A DNA stretch of 64,000 bases from Oceanobacillus oncorhynchi (GTDB lineage: Bacteria > Bacillota > Bacilli > Bacillales > Amphibacillaceae), in assembly GCF_000821065.1 (NCBI RefSeq), contig NZ_CDGG01000001.1, positions 186,001 through 250,000 on the forward strand, given 5' to 3'. This document shows, one piece after another, positions 8,917 through 18,152 of the stretch; position 1 is the first letter of the stretch; every line of letters starts with the position of its first letter. The notes under the pieces were generated by a model. The model saw nothing but the letters and a program-made list of their open reading frames with translations. It made no database searches and was not told where the DNA came from. Position numbers and translations under genes: made by a program.

Positions 8917-9798
8917 ATGGAACTAAAACAACTACTCTACTTCAAAGAAATAGCAAACCAAAAAAGCATCACCAAAGCCGCCGAACAAATCCATATCTCT
9001 CAGCCGGCCCTAAGCAAGTCCATCAAATCCCTAGAAGAAGAACTAGGAACCCCGCTAATCATCCGGACAAATAAAACAATGGACTTAACCGACGCAGGCA
9101 AAACGGTATTGGAATACACACAAAAAATAACGAGCTTAGTGGATGAAATGAAATTAACAGTAAGTGATTTAACAAATTTATCAGTAGGAGAGCTGAATAT
9201 CGGTCTTCCACCATTTATCGGGAGCCTATTTTTCCCGGAAGTGATGAAGAATTTTCATCGCAGCTATCCGAATATCAAATTAGATATTACCGAATATGGC
9301 GGTGCCAGGGTTGTTAAAAGTGTGGAGGAGGGAGAGTTTGAGCTTGGTGTGGCGGTGCTTCCTTTAGATGAGCGCATTTTTAATGTTTATCCGATTGTGA
9401 AAGAGAAAATGAAGCTGATTGTTCAAAAGGATCATCCGCTGGCTTCCTATTCGAAAGTGAATGTAAAGGATTTAAGGGATGAAGAATTTATTTTTTATCA
9501 TGAAGATTTTGCTTTAAATCAAATTATCCGCAATCATTTCTTTACAATAGCGGGCTTTGAACCGAAAATTTTATTTAAGAGCATGCAATGGGATTTGATG
9601 TCGGAACTCGTTGCCGCTGATTTAGGAGTAACGATATTACCGGAGTCTATCTGTAATCGTCTGTTTACGAAGGATATTCAAATTATTGACCTGGAACCGA
9701 CGATTATGTGGAAGCTTGCGGTTATCACGAGGAAAGGGAAGTATATTTCCAATGCAGGAAGGAAGTTTATTGATTTTATTCTAACGGATCCATTATAA
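8917..9798 (+). CDS. cidR: LysR-family regulator, CidR-like
   Basis: 293 residues with an N-terminal winged HTH (about 1-60, SITKAAEQIHISQPALSKSIKSLE) and a substrate-binding effector domain from about residue 90. The start is ATG 8917, with AGAGGTG six bases upstream; GTG 8908 is part of that ribosome site. It is followed by the CidA/CidB pair, the B. subtilis ywbI-ywbH-ywbG order, so it probably activates cidAB in response to acetate or pyruvate overflow (family knowledge). The first ~200 bases use many CCC, GCC, TCC and CTA codons, unlike the rest of the gene. Confidence 0.85.
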   Translation: MELKQLLYFKEIANQKSITKAAEQIHISQPALSKSIKSLEEELGTPLIIRTNKTMDLTDAGKTVLEYTQKITSLVDEMKLTVSDLTNLSVGELNIGLPPFIGSLFFPEVMKNFHRSYPNIKLDITEYGGARVVKSVEEGEFELGVAVLPLDERIFNVYPIVKEKMKLIVQKDHPLASYSKVNVKDLRDEEFIFYHEDFALNQIIRNHFFTIAGFEPKILFKSMQWDLMSELVAADLGVTILPESICNRLFTKDIQIIDLEPTIMWKLAVITRKGKYISNAGRKFIDFILTDPL

Positions 9799-9904
9799 CT
9801 TTGATTCATGAAAATGATAATTAATATGTATTTTACGAATGGATTGGAGGGGCGTAATATAGATAGCAGATGTTTTATATTACGTATAGAAGAAGGGAAA
9901 GCCT

Positions 9905-10273
9905 GTGAAAGTCTTAAAGGTTATTTTACAAATTTGTTTTTTACATGTCTTTCTGCTCCTGGGAGCAGTGTTAAAATATTTCATTCCATTGCCTATTCCA
10001 GCGTCAATGTTTGGCTTATTTCTTTTGTTCGCAGCATTGTGCTGTGGTGTTATCAAGCTAGAGTGGGTCGATCAAGGTGCGAAATGGTTAATGGCAGAGC
10101 TGCTGCTGTTCTTTATTCCTTCTGCTGTGGGAATCATCAATTATGAAGAGATTTTCAGCATACAAGGGTTAGAGATTGTTGGCTTGATTGTCCTTAGTAC
10201 GATAATTGTTATGGGTCTGACTGCCTGGACGGCAGAAAAAGTATCTGCTGCGAAAAAGGGGGAATCGCATTGA
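9905..10273 (+). CDS. cidA: CidA/LrgA-family holin-like membrane protein
   Basis: 122 residues with four hydrophobic segments and the family motif IPASMFGLFLLF (residues about 30-42). It starts at GTG 9905 after a weak AGAAGGGAAAG site. CidA/LrgA proteins are small holin-like membrane proteins linked to control of murein hydrolases and overflow metabolism. The gene overlaps cidB by four bases (TTGA), so the two are translationally coupled. Confidence 0.88.
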   Translation: MKVLKVILQICFLHVFLLLGAVLKYFIPLPIPASMFGLFLLFAALCCGVIKLEWVDQGAKWLMAELLLFFIPSAVGIINYEEIFSIQGLEIVGLIVLSTIIVMGLTAWTAEKVSAAKKGESH

Positions 10274-10944
10274 TTATTGTGCTGTTTACGGTAATAACGT
10301 ATTTGGTTTATGTTGTTTCTAAAATGCTTTATAAAAAAATGAACCTTGCTCTTTTTCATCCGCTATTGTTAGCGCCGATTCTATTAATTGCGATTATTTC
10401 TATCATGCATGTGTCCGCCAATGATTATATGCAGGGCTCCAAATTCTTATCACATATGCTTGCACCGGCGACAGTGGCCTTTGCGGTGCCGATTTATAAG
10501 AACCTGCCGATTATAAAAAAATATATGAAAACCATTGTTATCAGTATTACCACGGGAACACTGATGGCCATGATTTCCACATTTTTATTATCCAAATTAA
10601 TTCATCTCAGTGATGATTTTATTGTGTCGATTCTTCCCCGGTCGATTACTACTCCGATTGCCATGGAGGTATCGAAAGAGATTGGCGGCTTGCCGACATT
10701 GACGACGGTTTTTGTGATTATCACAGGGATCGTGGGAGGAATCGTAGGTCCGAATGTGCTGAAATGGCTGTCTATCAAAACACCAATCGCCAAAGGGTTA
10801 GCCTTAGGGATGGGAGCGCATGGTGTCGGTACGAATAAAGCCTTGGAATATGGAAAACAGGAATCTGTCTTTTCCTCCTTAGCAATGATTTTTGCAGCTC
10901 TCTTTACACTCGTTTGGGGTTCTTTGATAAAGTCCTTTATTTAA
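10270..10944 (+). CDS. cidB: CidB/LrgB-family membrane protein
   Basis: 224 residues, almost entirely hydrophobic. It has the CidB/LrgB conserved stretch LPRSITTPIAMEVSKEIGG followed by GIVGGIVGPNVLKW and GMGAHGVGTNKALEYG. It begins at a TTG that overlaps the cidA stop, with AAGGGGGAA upstream. It is thought to act together with CidA, possibly in metabolite export. Confidence 0.88.
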   Translation: MIIVLFTVITYLVYVVSKMLYKKMNLALFHPLLLAPILLIAIISIMHVSANDYMQGSKFLSHMLAPATVAFAVPIYKNLPIIKKYMKTIVISITTGTLMAMISTFLLSKLIHLSDDFIVSILPRSITTPIAMEVSKEIGGLPTLTTVFVIITGIVGGIVGPNVLKWLSIKTPIAKGLALGMGAHGVGTNKALEYGKQESVFSSLAMIFAALFTLVWGSLIKSFI

Positions 10945-11037
10945 AGCTTGAAAGATGGCTCGTCATCCAAACTATTTTTACTTCCCCCTCCAAACCATGT
11001 ATAATAATTCGTATAAAGAGATGAGGGGGAAGATGAA

Positions 11038-11412
11038 ATGGTCCAATCAATCAATACAAAAGTAGATTTAGTTATTGATGGAACCTCACATGTATTAGTT
11101 TCAGAGTATGGTAAGATTATGATTGGCGATAAAGGATTTGAATTCTATAATAAACGGGATGCCCGTAAGTATATTCAAATTCCTTGGGAGGAAATAGATT
11201 ACGTGATTGCTTCCGTCATGTTCAAAGGGAAATGGATCCCGCGTTATGCCATTCAAACGAAGAAGAATGGAACATTTTCATTCTCATCGAAAGAGCCTAA
11301 AAAGGTGTTTCGGGCAATTCGTGAATATGTTGACCCTGATCGTATGGTTCGATCCTTAGGTGCTTTTGAAGTCATTAAACGCAATTTCAAGCGTAAGAAA
11401 TCAAAAAGTTAA
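11038..11412 (+). CDS. manO: DUF956 family protein, ManO-like
   Basis: A soluble basic protein of 124 residues that fits the DUF956/ManO family, found almost only beside mannose-family PTS operons; ManO is thought to modulate their expression. No enzyme motif is seen. The ATG follows GAGGGGGAAG. The manX-type gene starts 450 bases downstream. In other Firmicutes manO is usually the last gene of the operon, so its upstream position here is slightly unusual. Confidence 0.8.
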   Translation: MVQSINTKVDLVIDGTSHVLVSEYGKIMIGDKGFEFYNKRDARKYIQIPWEEIDYVIASVMFKGKWIPRYAIQTKKNGTFSFSSKEPKKVFRAIREYVDPDRMVRSLGAFEVIKRNFKRKKSKS

Positions 11413-11597
11413 TCGTTTTGAGTCCGGCGTGGATAGAGGTCTCTCGTTTTCCGGGGGGATATCGGGACAGGTTAACGAAGAAACAGTTACAGAAATGGCA
11501 CAAGAAAAAATCCCTCTTGAAAGGGGAAAAACAGGGTGCTATAATAAGGAAAGAAGCTCATTAAAGTAATTGGAAAGCTTTTTATTTAGATAGATGG

Positions 11598-11611
11598 TTA
11601 AAACGCTTTCG
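11598..11611 (-). promoter_or_regulatory. cre-like CcpA site upstream of the mannose PTS
   Basis: Read on the minus strand, CGAAAGCGTTTTAA matches the cre consensus TGWAANCGNTNWCA at 12 of 14 positions. It lies 250 bases before the EIIAB gene. Confidence 0.45.
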
Positions 11612-11772
11612 AACATAATATAAATTAAATAAACACTTGCAATTATATTTTACGTGTTACTGATTCGATCAGGCATGAGTGAAAGGTAGTTATTAAAGCG
11701 AAGAGGAAGGACATCTCTGTCTTTTTATCTTCATTTAACCTGCTTTTTTCTCATGTCTTTTTTCATTGGTGC

Positions 11773-11786
11773 TGAAAGCGTTTTAC
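11773..11786 (+). promoter_or_regulatory. Second cre-like CcpA site upstream of the mannose PTS
   Basis: TGAAAGCGTTTTAC keeps the whole TGAAANCGNTNW core and misses only the last two bases of the cre consensus. It is 79 bases before the EIIAB start, well placed for catabolite control. No convincing sigma-54 -24/-12 element and no LevR-type activator gene were found nearby. Confidence 0.5.
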
Positions 11787-11864
11787 AAAGCTTGCAAACA
11801 TACTGCTTTAAGAGCTTGCCATATCTATTGAAGCCTTAACAAACATAAAAAGGAGGTTAAAAAG

Positions 11865-12839
11865 ATGGTAGGAATTATCATTGCCAGCCATGGTGAATTT
11901 GCGACAGGTATCTTGCAGTCTGGAGCGATGATCTTTGGAGAGCAAGAGAATGTCAAGGCTGTTACGTTGATGCCGAGTGAAGGTCCGGATGACGTAAGAG
12001 CAAAAATGGAAGAGGCCATTGCTTCTTTCGACAATCAAGATGAAGTATTATTCTTAGTCGATCTTTGGGGTGGAACCCCCTTTAATCAGGCAAGCAGCTT
12101 GATGGAGGGACATGAAGATACATGGGCTATCGTTGCTGGGTTGAACTTAGCGATGGTAATCGAATCGTATGCATCGCGCTTTTCTATGAACACAGCGCAT
12201 GAAATAGCGGCTCATATTATTGATACGGCGAAGGATGCAGTGAAGGTAAAACCGGAGGAATTAGAGCCGGAAGAATCTGCTGAATCTGCTTCTGCGTCTT
12301 CTGGAGCCAGTGCAGGAGCTCCCGGGTCATTTGACTACGTGTTAGCGCGGATTGACTCCCGCCTATTGCACGGACAGGTGGCAACGTCGTGGACAAGAAG
12401 TACATCGCCCACGCGTATCATCGTTGTATCAGACACGGTAGCAAAGGATGAATTACGTAAAAAATTGATTCAACAGGCTGCCCCGTCAGGTATCAAGGCA
12501 CATACGGTTCCTATTCAGAAAATGGTGGAGCTCGCAAAGGATGATCAGCATTTTGGCGGACAGCGCGCATTGCTTCTATTCGAGAATCCTCAGGATGTAT
12601 TGAGAGCTATTGAAGGCGGCGTTCCGCTGGATACGATCAATGTCGGATCGATGTCCCATTCTACTGGGAAAGTGCAGCCAAATAAGGTACTTGCCTTTGA
12701 CCAGAATGATATCGATACGTTCAAAAAGTTGAAGGAATTAGGCGTGGATTTTGATGTGCGTAAGGTTCCAGCTGATTCATATGGGAATATGGATGAGATT
12801 TTGAGAAGAGCGCAAGCAGAATTAGACAGACAGAAATAA
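11865..12839 (+). CDS. manX: PTS EIIAB component, mannose family
   Basis: 324 residues. The EIIA domain (1-125) carries His9 in IIIASHGEF as phosphorylation site and the [12 protein letters not shown] motif. An Ala/Ser/Glu-rich flexible linker (about 130-155) leads to an EIIB domain whose site is His169 in [15 protein letters not shown]. It relays phosphate from HPr to sugar bound by the IIC-IID complex. AGGAGG lies at ideal distance from the ATG. Substrate is probably mannose or glucose, but fructose, sorbose or amino sugars cannot be excluded. Confidence 0.93.
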   Translation: MVGIIIASHGEFATGILQSGAMIFGEQENVKAVTLMPSEGPDDVRAKMEEAIASFDNQDEVLFLVDLWGGTPFNQASSLMEGHEDTWAIVAGLNLAMVIESYASRFSMNTAHEIAAHIIDTAKDAVKVKPEELEPEESAESASASSGASAGAPGSFDYVLARIDSRLLHGQVATSWTRSTSPTRIIVVSDTVAKDELRKKLIQQAAPSGIKAHTVPIQKMVELAKDDQHFGGQRALLLFENPQDVLRAIEGGVPLDTINVGSMSHSTGKVQPNKVLAFDQNDIDTFKKLKELGVDFDVRKVPADSYGNMDEILRRAQAELDRQK

Positions 12840-12875
12840 TCCTAAATCATTAGAGGAAAAGGAGGATTAATCATC

Positions 12876-13676
12876 ATGGATTTAACTATTATTCAAATAA
12901 TATTAATTATTATTATTGCATTTATAGCTGGTATTGAAGGAATCCTGGACGAATTCCAGTTTCACCAGCCCATTGTTGCTTGTACGTTAATCGGTCTGGT
13001 TAGCGGAGAATTGACCGCATGTCTTATTTTAGGCGGCTCGCTGCAGTTTATTGCTTTAGGCTGGGCAAATATTGGTGCTGCTGTTGCACCGGATACAGCT
13101 TTGGCCTCTGTTGCTTCGGCAATTATTCTTGTTTTAAGCGGACAGGGGACGGCGGGGGTAAACTCAGCTATGGCGATTGCTATTCCTTTAGCAGTTGCAG
13201 GTCTGTTATTAACTATCATCGTTCGGACGCTTGCTACAGGGATTGTCCATTTAATGGATGCAGCGGCCAAGGACGGCAACATTCGAAAAATTGAAATGTG
13301 GCATGTGGTTGCTATCTGCATGCAGGGTTTACGTATTGCTATTCCGGCTGCATTGATTGTAGCTATCGGTGCAACACCGGTTAGAGAGATGCTCCAATCG
13401 ATGCCTGACTGGTTAACAGAAGGCCTGGCAGTCGGAGGCGGAATGGTAGTAGCGGTTGGTTATGCCATGGTTATCAACATGATGGCTACCAAAGAAGTAT
13501 GGCCATTCTTTGCCATTGGTTTCGTACTGGCGACGATTCCGGATATTACGCTTGTAGGCTTTGGCGGTATTGGTGTAGCACTTGCACTTATTTATATAGC
13601 ACTTACGAAACAAGGCGGCTCCGGTGGCGGCGGAAACACTGGTGATCCTTTAGGCGATATTATTGATGACTATTAA
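12876..13676 (+). CDS. manY: PTS EIIC component, mannose family
   Basis: A 266-residue membrane protein with an extended run of hydrophobic helices and the mannose-IIC N-terminal signature (AGIEGILDEFQFHQPIVACTL). The C-terminus is Gly-rich and acidic. It pairs with the IID protein encoded next to form the translocation channel. It is preceded by AAAGGAGG, 37 bases after the EIIAB stop. Confidence 0.92.
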   Translation: MDLTIIQIILIIIIAFIAGIEGILDEFQFHQPIVACTLIGLVSGELTACLILGGSLQFIALGWANIGAAVAPDTALASVASAIILVLSGQGTAGVNSAMAIAIPLAVAGLLLTIIVRTLATGIVHLMDAAAKDGNIRKIEMWHVVAICMQGLRIAIPAALIVAIGATPVREMLQSMPDWLTEGLAVGGGMVVAVGYAMVINMMATKEVWPFFAIGFVLATIPDITLVGFGGIGVALALIYIALTKQGGSGGGGNTGDPLGDIIDDY

Positions 13677-13694
13677 AAAAAGGAGGACATGAAG

Positions 13695-14609
13695 ATGGCA
13701 CAAGAAGAAATCAAATTATCAAAAAGAGATCGTATTGCTATTTGGTGGCGCTCCACATTCCTTCAAGGTTCTTGGAACTACGAACGGATGCAAAATGGCG
13801 GCTGGGCATTTTCCATGATTCCCGCAATCAAAAGATTATATCAGACAAAAGAAGATCGTGCGGCTGCACTACAGCGTCACTTAGAGTTCTTTAATACACA
13901 CCCTTATGTTGCTTCTCCGATTATTGGTGTAACGTTGGCACTTGAAGAAGAACGTGCAAACGGTGCTCCGGTGGACAATAAGGCGATTCAAGGGGTTAAG
14001 GTCGGAATGATGGGGCCGTTAGCAGGTATCGGGGATCCTATTTTCTGGTTTACCCTCAGACCAATTCTTGGTTCATTGGCGGCTTCACTTGCAGTGACTG
14101 GTAATATCCTTGGACCAATCATTTTCTTCGTAGCATGGAACTTGATCCGGATGGGATTCCTATGGTATTCACAGGAACTTGGTTACAAAGCAGGGGAAAA
14201 AATCACTGATGACTTATCTGGCGGATTGCTCCAGGATATTACCAAGGGCGCATCAATACTCGGTATGTTTATTCTCGGGGCATTGGTAAACCGATGGGTG
14301 GATGTCTCCTTTACCCCGACCGTCGCAGAAGTTCAGCTCGATGAAGGTGCTTATATTGAATGGGATAGCTTGCCTGGAGGAGCGGAAGGAATTCAGTCCG
14401 CATTGTTACAACAGGAAGAGGGCAGGTCATTGACCCAAACAGATGTCACGACGCTGCAGGATAACTTAGACAGTTTGATTCCTGGTCTTGCCGGGCTGCT
14501 ACTGACACTCCTTTGTATGTGGCTGCTCCGGAAGAAAGTGTCACCAATCACGATGATTCTTGGATTGTTCGTAGTTGGTGTTGTATTCCATGCCATCAAC
14601 CTGATGTAA
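13695..14609 (+). CDS. manZ: PTS EIID component, mannose family
   Basis: 304 residues. The first half is cytoplasmic and amphipathic, with WWRSTFLQGSWNYERMQ and the KVGMMGPLAGIGDPIFW signature of mannose-IID proteins; one or more hydrophobic helices end the protein (LLLTLLCMWLL and MILGLFVVGVVF). Of two nearby ATGs, 13695 lies eight bases from AGGAGG (13681-13686) while 13689 lies two bases away, so 13695 is used. It is the last gene of the PTS operon. Confidence 0.92.
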   Translation: MAQEEIKLSKRDRIAIWWRSTFLQGSWNYERMQNGGWAFSMIPAIKRLYQTKEDRAAALQRHLEFFNTHPYVASPIIGVTLALEEERANGAPVDNKAIQGVKVGMMGPLAGIGDPIFWFTLRPILGSLAASLAVTGNILGPIIFFVAWNLIRMGFLWYSQELGYKAGEKITDDLSGGLLQDITKGASILGMFILGALVNRWVDVSFTPTVAEVQLDEGAYIEWDSLPGGAEGIQSALLQQEEGRSLTQTDVTTLQDNLDSLIPGLAGLLLTLLCMWLLRKKVSPITMILGLFVVGVVFHAINLM

Positions 14610-14658
14610 TAAATCTTTTTCAGATGATTTTTGACGATTAGATGTTATAAATAAAAAG

Positions 14659-14705
14659 GTGCCTCCTGGTATGATAAAACTATCAAATGAAGGAGGCGCT
14701 TTTTT
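14659..14705 (+). terminator. Intrinsic terminator of the mannose PTS operon
   Basis: GTGCCTCCT (14659-14667) pairs with AGGAGGCGC (14691-14699), followed by TTTTTT. Confidence 0.85.
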
Positions 14706-14777
14706 ATTCCATGCCAGAATCCAGAAGAAGACGTTAACGATATATAAATAAAGACAAATCTATTTTAGGAGGCCGCT

Positions 14778-15794
14778 ATGCTTACTATTGGTTATATTGG
14801 AAACGGGAAAAGCACGAACAGGTATCATCTGCCGTTCGTAATGCAAAGAGAACATATCAAAGTGAAAACCATTTACCGGAGAACCCCTGCGAACGATAGC
14901 TGGGATAAACATGCAGGAGTGCATTACACTTCAGATTTAGAGGAATTGTTACGTGATGAGGACATTCAGCTTATTGTGATTTGTACAAAACATGACAGCC
15001 ATTATGAATATGCAAAACAAGTATTAGAGCATAATAAGCACTGTTTAGTCGAAAAGCCTTTCATGGAAACCTCGGAGCAGGCAAAAGAAATTTTTGCATT
15101 GGCAAAGGAAAAAGAGTTGATTGTCCAGGCCTATCAAAACAGACGATTTGATAGTGATTTTTTAACTGTTCAAAAAGTGATAGAAGAAGGAAAGCTTGGG
15201 GACTTGCTGGAAGTGGAGATGCATTATGACTATTATCGTCCCGAAGTGCCGAAGTCTGCCGATACGTTTGACCCTAATGCATCATTTCTATATGGACATG
15301 GCTGCCATACCTTGGATCAGGTAATCAGCTATTTTGGCAAACCGGATAATATCCATTACGATGTGAAGCAATTATTAGGACAAGGAAGAATGAACGATTA
15401 TTTCGATTTAGATTTATATTATGGCGAATTAAAAGTATCGGTGAAATCCAGCTATTTCAGACTGAAAGAAAGACCAAGCTTTGTTGTGCATGGTAAAAAA
15501 GGATGCTTTATCAAAGAAACGAAAGATCGTCAGGAAGAGCATCTAAAGTTATTCTATATGCCGGATAACGAGGATTTCGGCATCGATACGCTGCGTCATT
15601 ATGGCGTACTGACGTATGTGGATGAAGAAGGAACGGTACATGAGGAAACAATGAAATCGGTAGATGGCGATTATGGGCGTGTATATGACGATTTATATGA
15701 AGCGGTTATCAATGGGCAAGATAAAACGATTACGGATGAGCAGACGTTGCTGCAGATGGAAATGTTGGAGACGGGGATTCAACATTTAAGGTAG
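14778..15794 (+). CDS. Gfo/Idh/MocA-family NAD(P)-dependent oxidoreductase
   Basis: 338 residues. The N-terminal Rossmann fold begins IGYIGNGKSTNRYHLPF, with a slightly unusual nucleotide loop. The family signature VEKPFMETSEQA (catalytic lysine of the EKP motif) is at about residue 98, and the C-terminal domain contains the conserved histidine of GHGCHTLDQVISYFG. Such enzymes oxidise or reduce sugars and inositols; the substrate cannot be named. It has its own AGGAGG site and is flanked by terminators, so it is transcribed alone. Confidence 0.88.
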   Translation: MLTIGYIGNGKSTNRYHLPFVMQREHIKVKTIYRRTPANDSWDKHAGVHYTSDLEELLRDEDIQLIVICTKHDSHYEYAKQVLEHNKHCLVEKPFMETSEQAKEIFALAKEKELIVQAYQNRRFDSDFLTVQKVIEEGKLGDLLEVEMHYDYYRPEVPKSADTFDPNASFLYGHGCHTLDQVISYFGKPDNIHYDVKQLLGQGRMNDYFDLDLYYGELKVSVKSSYFRLKERPSFVVHGKKGCFIKETKDRQEEHLKLFYMPDNEDFGIDTLRHYGVLTYVDEEGTVHEETMKSVDGDYGRVYDDLYEAVINGQDKTITDEQTLLQMEMLETGIQHLR

Positions 15795-15821
15795 CTGATG
15801 CTTTTGCATAAGTGCATAGAA

Positions 15822-15860
15822 CTTGGATGAACAAGCTGTCTTGTTTATCCAAGTTTTTTT
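15822..15860 (+). terminator. Intrinsic terminator of the oxidoreductase gene
   Basis: CTTGGATGAACAAG (15822-15835) pairs with CTTGTTTATCCAAG (15840-15853) around a four-base loop, followed by seven T. Confidence 0.92.
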
Positions 15861-16295
15861 GGTGTGGAGAGCAAATAGCAGTATTTTGTCTACATTAACC
15901 CCCAATAATAATTGTTCTCCCTTTTGACTTTTGATTTACTCCATTAGTATTATCCTCTCTTCTGAATCATGTCTAAAAGGTATCTTTGCTTTGTGAATAA
16001 TTTGTATCAAATTCCACTACATCACTTATATACTACACTATTTTTATAAAATAATAATGATGATTCTCTTATCTATATTAGTACGACAAACATGGCAATC
16101 AAGGAAGTAAATATTCCTTCAGAACGGATTGGAGGTAAGTATTTGAACGAAGGGCAGGAAAAAATGTTGAACCTTTTGGGTTAATAGGTTTTATATAGTT
16201 ATAATTTTTTGCACTGCTACAGGGAACCAAGTTTGTCTGTATGGCACAGATTTATAAATCTATAATGAAAGCAGGGATGGAAAAGGGTGAAAAGC
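15861..16295. other. Intergenic region before the PRD activator gene
   Basis: AT-rich. It must contain the promoter of the downstream regulator and operon, but no clear operator, cre site or ribonucleic antiterminator was recognised. A 30-codon ATG frame (16092-16184) has no ribosome site. Confidence 0.4.
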
Positions 16296-18152
16296 ATGTT
16301 AACAAATAGACAAAAAGAAATTGCATCTATGTTGTTGAATTGTGAAAAGCCGCTACTTTATCGAGAATTAGCTGATAAATGTTCTGTATCACTTAGAACC
16401 ATTAAATCAGATATGAAGGAAGTAAAGTATTGGTTTAAAAAGCACCAAGTAGATTTACAGTCACAACCGGTTAAAGGCCTTTGGATTACCAATTTAAATG
16501 AAAAAGAGAAAATGAAAATCTATCACAAACTCTTATTAGAGACAGTAGATGAAGAAATTTGGGGCGAAGAGGGACGCATACGCCGTATTGTCCTATTGCT
16601 AAGTTTACATCCCAGCAAGTATATTACGGCGGAATTCTTAGCTGATCAGTTACTTGTAAGCAAGCAAACGATTTATAAGGATATGAAAAAAGTTGAAAAA
16701 CACTTGGCTGAAAATAATATAACGTTAAAGATGCTTCCTAGAAAAGGATACACGATTGCAGGAGAAGAAGTTGATATACGGCAGCACGCGGAATATTTAC
16801 TAACATACAAAATTGTCATTGAGGAATCGTATAGACCAGAAATATATTTGAAATTTAAAGAAGAACTCACTTCCTTTTCACCAGATATGAAAAAGGTGGT
16901 TCTACTAATAGATGAAATACTGATGAAATCTATTAAACAATCATTGGTTGAATACCATCCTGCTTCTGTTAAGATTTTCACCCTATTTACAAGGTTAGTG
17001 ATTTCGGTTTGTCGAGTAACGAAAGAAAATGCTATTCAATTAGGAAGAAATAATGATGAGATAGATATGTCCATGTCAACATTCGCAATGTTCGTCTATG
17101 CTGTTGCAAATGATGTTTTTGAACATTTCAACCTAGAGATAACTAATGATGAATTCATTTACATTTATAGAAATGCCTTATTAAATAATCACAACGAAGA
17201 CCTGATCGAAATGACGAATAATATTATTCATTATGTGAGCAGAAGACTTTCCATTCCTTTTTATAACGATAGTACGTTACAAACAAACCTATTGTCCCAT
17301 TTCTCTAATAAATTTACTGAAGAAAATGCCATTTTATTAGAGAATAACCCGTTTATGGAAGATCTTAAAACAAAGCATGATTATCTTTATCATCCTGTTA
17401 AAACAGCGTGTGAAAAATATATCGAATCACATAATTTTACGTCTGAAATGATTAGTTCATTTGTTACATTGCATTTTCTTGTATCAATGGAAACAACTTT
17501 TGAAAACAAGAAACCTTTAAAAGCACTCTATGTTTGTGCAAGCGGCAGAGGAGTGGCACGTGTTATAAAAAATCGTGTGGAAAAAGAAGTGCCGCGGATT
17601 AGAATCATTCAATATTGTGGCTTAGATGATTTAGAAGAGATTATGGAAAAGGATACGTTTGACATCATCATTAGTGTATTTCCAATTGAAACCGCTATAC
17701 CAACGATATGGGTAGACCCGGTACCAAGCGAAAGTAATATTAAAGAGTTAAAGAACAAAGTAAGTGAATTAACTGGTGATAATCAAGTAATTGCACAGCA
17801 GATAATCAACAAAGGTGAAAGCAATATCGATGATCCAGAAGAATACTCCAGAGCAGTTATATTGGAAGCAATGGAACTATATTTGGGAATTAAGCAAGCT
17901 TTTAAAGGCAGAATCAAGCATAAAATGGAGGATGCTTTTCTAATGCATGTTTTCCTCATGGTTCATCGTATTAAATTCAGAATGGAATATGATCACCTTG
18001 TAAATACATCTTTTATAGAAACAGAAGATTATCGGAAAGTAGATGAAGTTTTTAAAAAACAAGGTCTGCAGGCCAATGCAGATGAGAAAAAAGCGATCCT
18101 ATTCTATATTGAAAAGGAGGAAGCAAGCTGTGGGAAAGGTTACCATTATTAA
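16296..18152 (+). CDS. PRD-containing (BglG/MtlR-type) transcriptional activator
   Basis: 618 residues: two N-terminal HTH domains (about 1-65 and 95-160, SLRTIKSDMKEV and VSKQTIYKDMKKV), two PRDs (about 200-300 and 305-402, with candidate phospho-histidines near 222, 335 and 393), an EIIB-like domain with Cys414 in LYVCASGRGVARVI, and a roughly 100-residue tail that shows no clear EIIA histidine motif. Such proteins activate a linked operon according to PTS phosphorylation. ATG 16296 lies six bases after AAAGGGTG; GTG 16287 is the alternative. Its 3' end overlaps the amidohydrolase gene by 23 bases, so it heads the operon. Confidence 0.88.
   Translation: MLTNRQKEIASMLLNCEKPLLYRELADKCSVSLRTIKSDMKEVKYWFKKHQVDLQSQPVKGLWITNLNEKEKMKIYHKLLLETVDEEIWGEEGRIRRIVLLLSLHPSKYITAEFLADQLLVSKQTIYKDMKKVEKHLAENNITLKMLPRKGYTIAGEEVDIRQHAEYLLTYKIVIEESYRPEIYLKFKEELTSFSPDMKKVVLLIDEILMKSIKQSLVEYHPASVKIFTLFTRLVISVCRVTKENAIQLGRNNDEIDMSMSTFAMFVYAVANDVFEHFNLEITNDEFIYIYRNALLNNHNEDLIEMTNNIIHYVSRRLSIPFYNDSTLQTNLLSHFSNKFTEENAILLENNPFMEDLKTKHDYLYHPVKTACEKYIESHNFTSEMISSFVTLHFLVSMETTFENKKPLKALYVCASGRGVARVIKNRVEKEVPRIRIIQYCGLDDLEEIMEKDTFDIIISVFPIETAIPTIWVDPVPSESNIKELKNKVSELTGDNQVIAQQIINKGESNIDDPEEYSRAVILEAMELYLGIKQAFKGRIKHKMEDAFLMHVFLMVHRIKFRMEYDHLVNTSFIETEDYRKVDEVFKKQGLQANADEKKAILFYIEKEEASCGKGYHY

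Noticed and set aside
9808-10146. 112-codon plus-strand frame near cidA
   Set aside because: It is out of frame with cidA over most of its length, and the cidA frame shows clear family motifs.
11360-11569. 69-codon frame overlapping the end of manO
   Set aside because: No ribosome site and overlaps a conserved gene; no recognisable product.
12962-13321. 119-codon minus-strand frame inside the mannose IIC gene
   Set aside because: Shadow frame of a clear membrane protein gene.
16092-16184. 30-codon ATG frame upstream of the PRD activator
   Set aside because: No ribosome site and no recognisable similarity; treated as intergenic.
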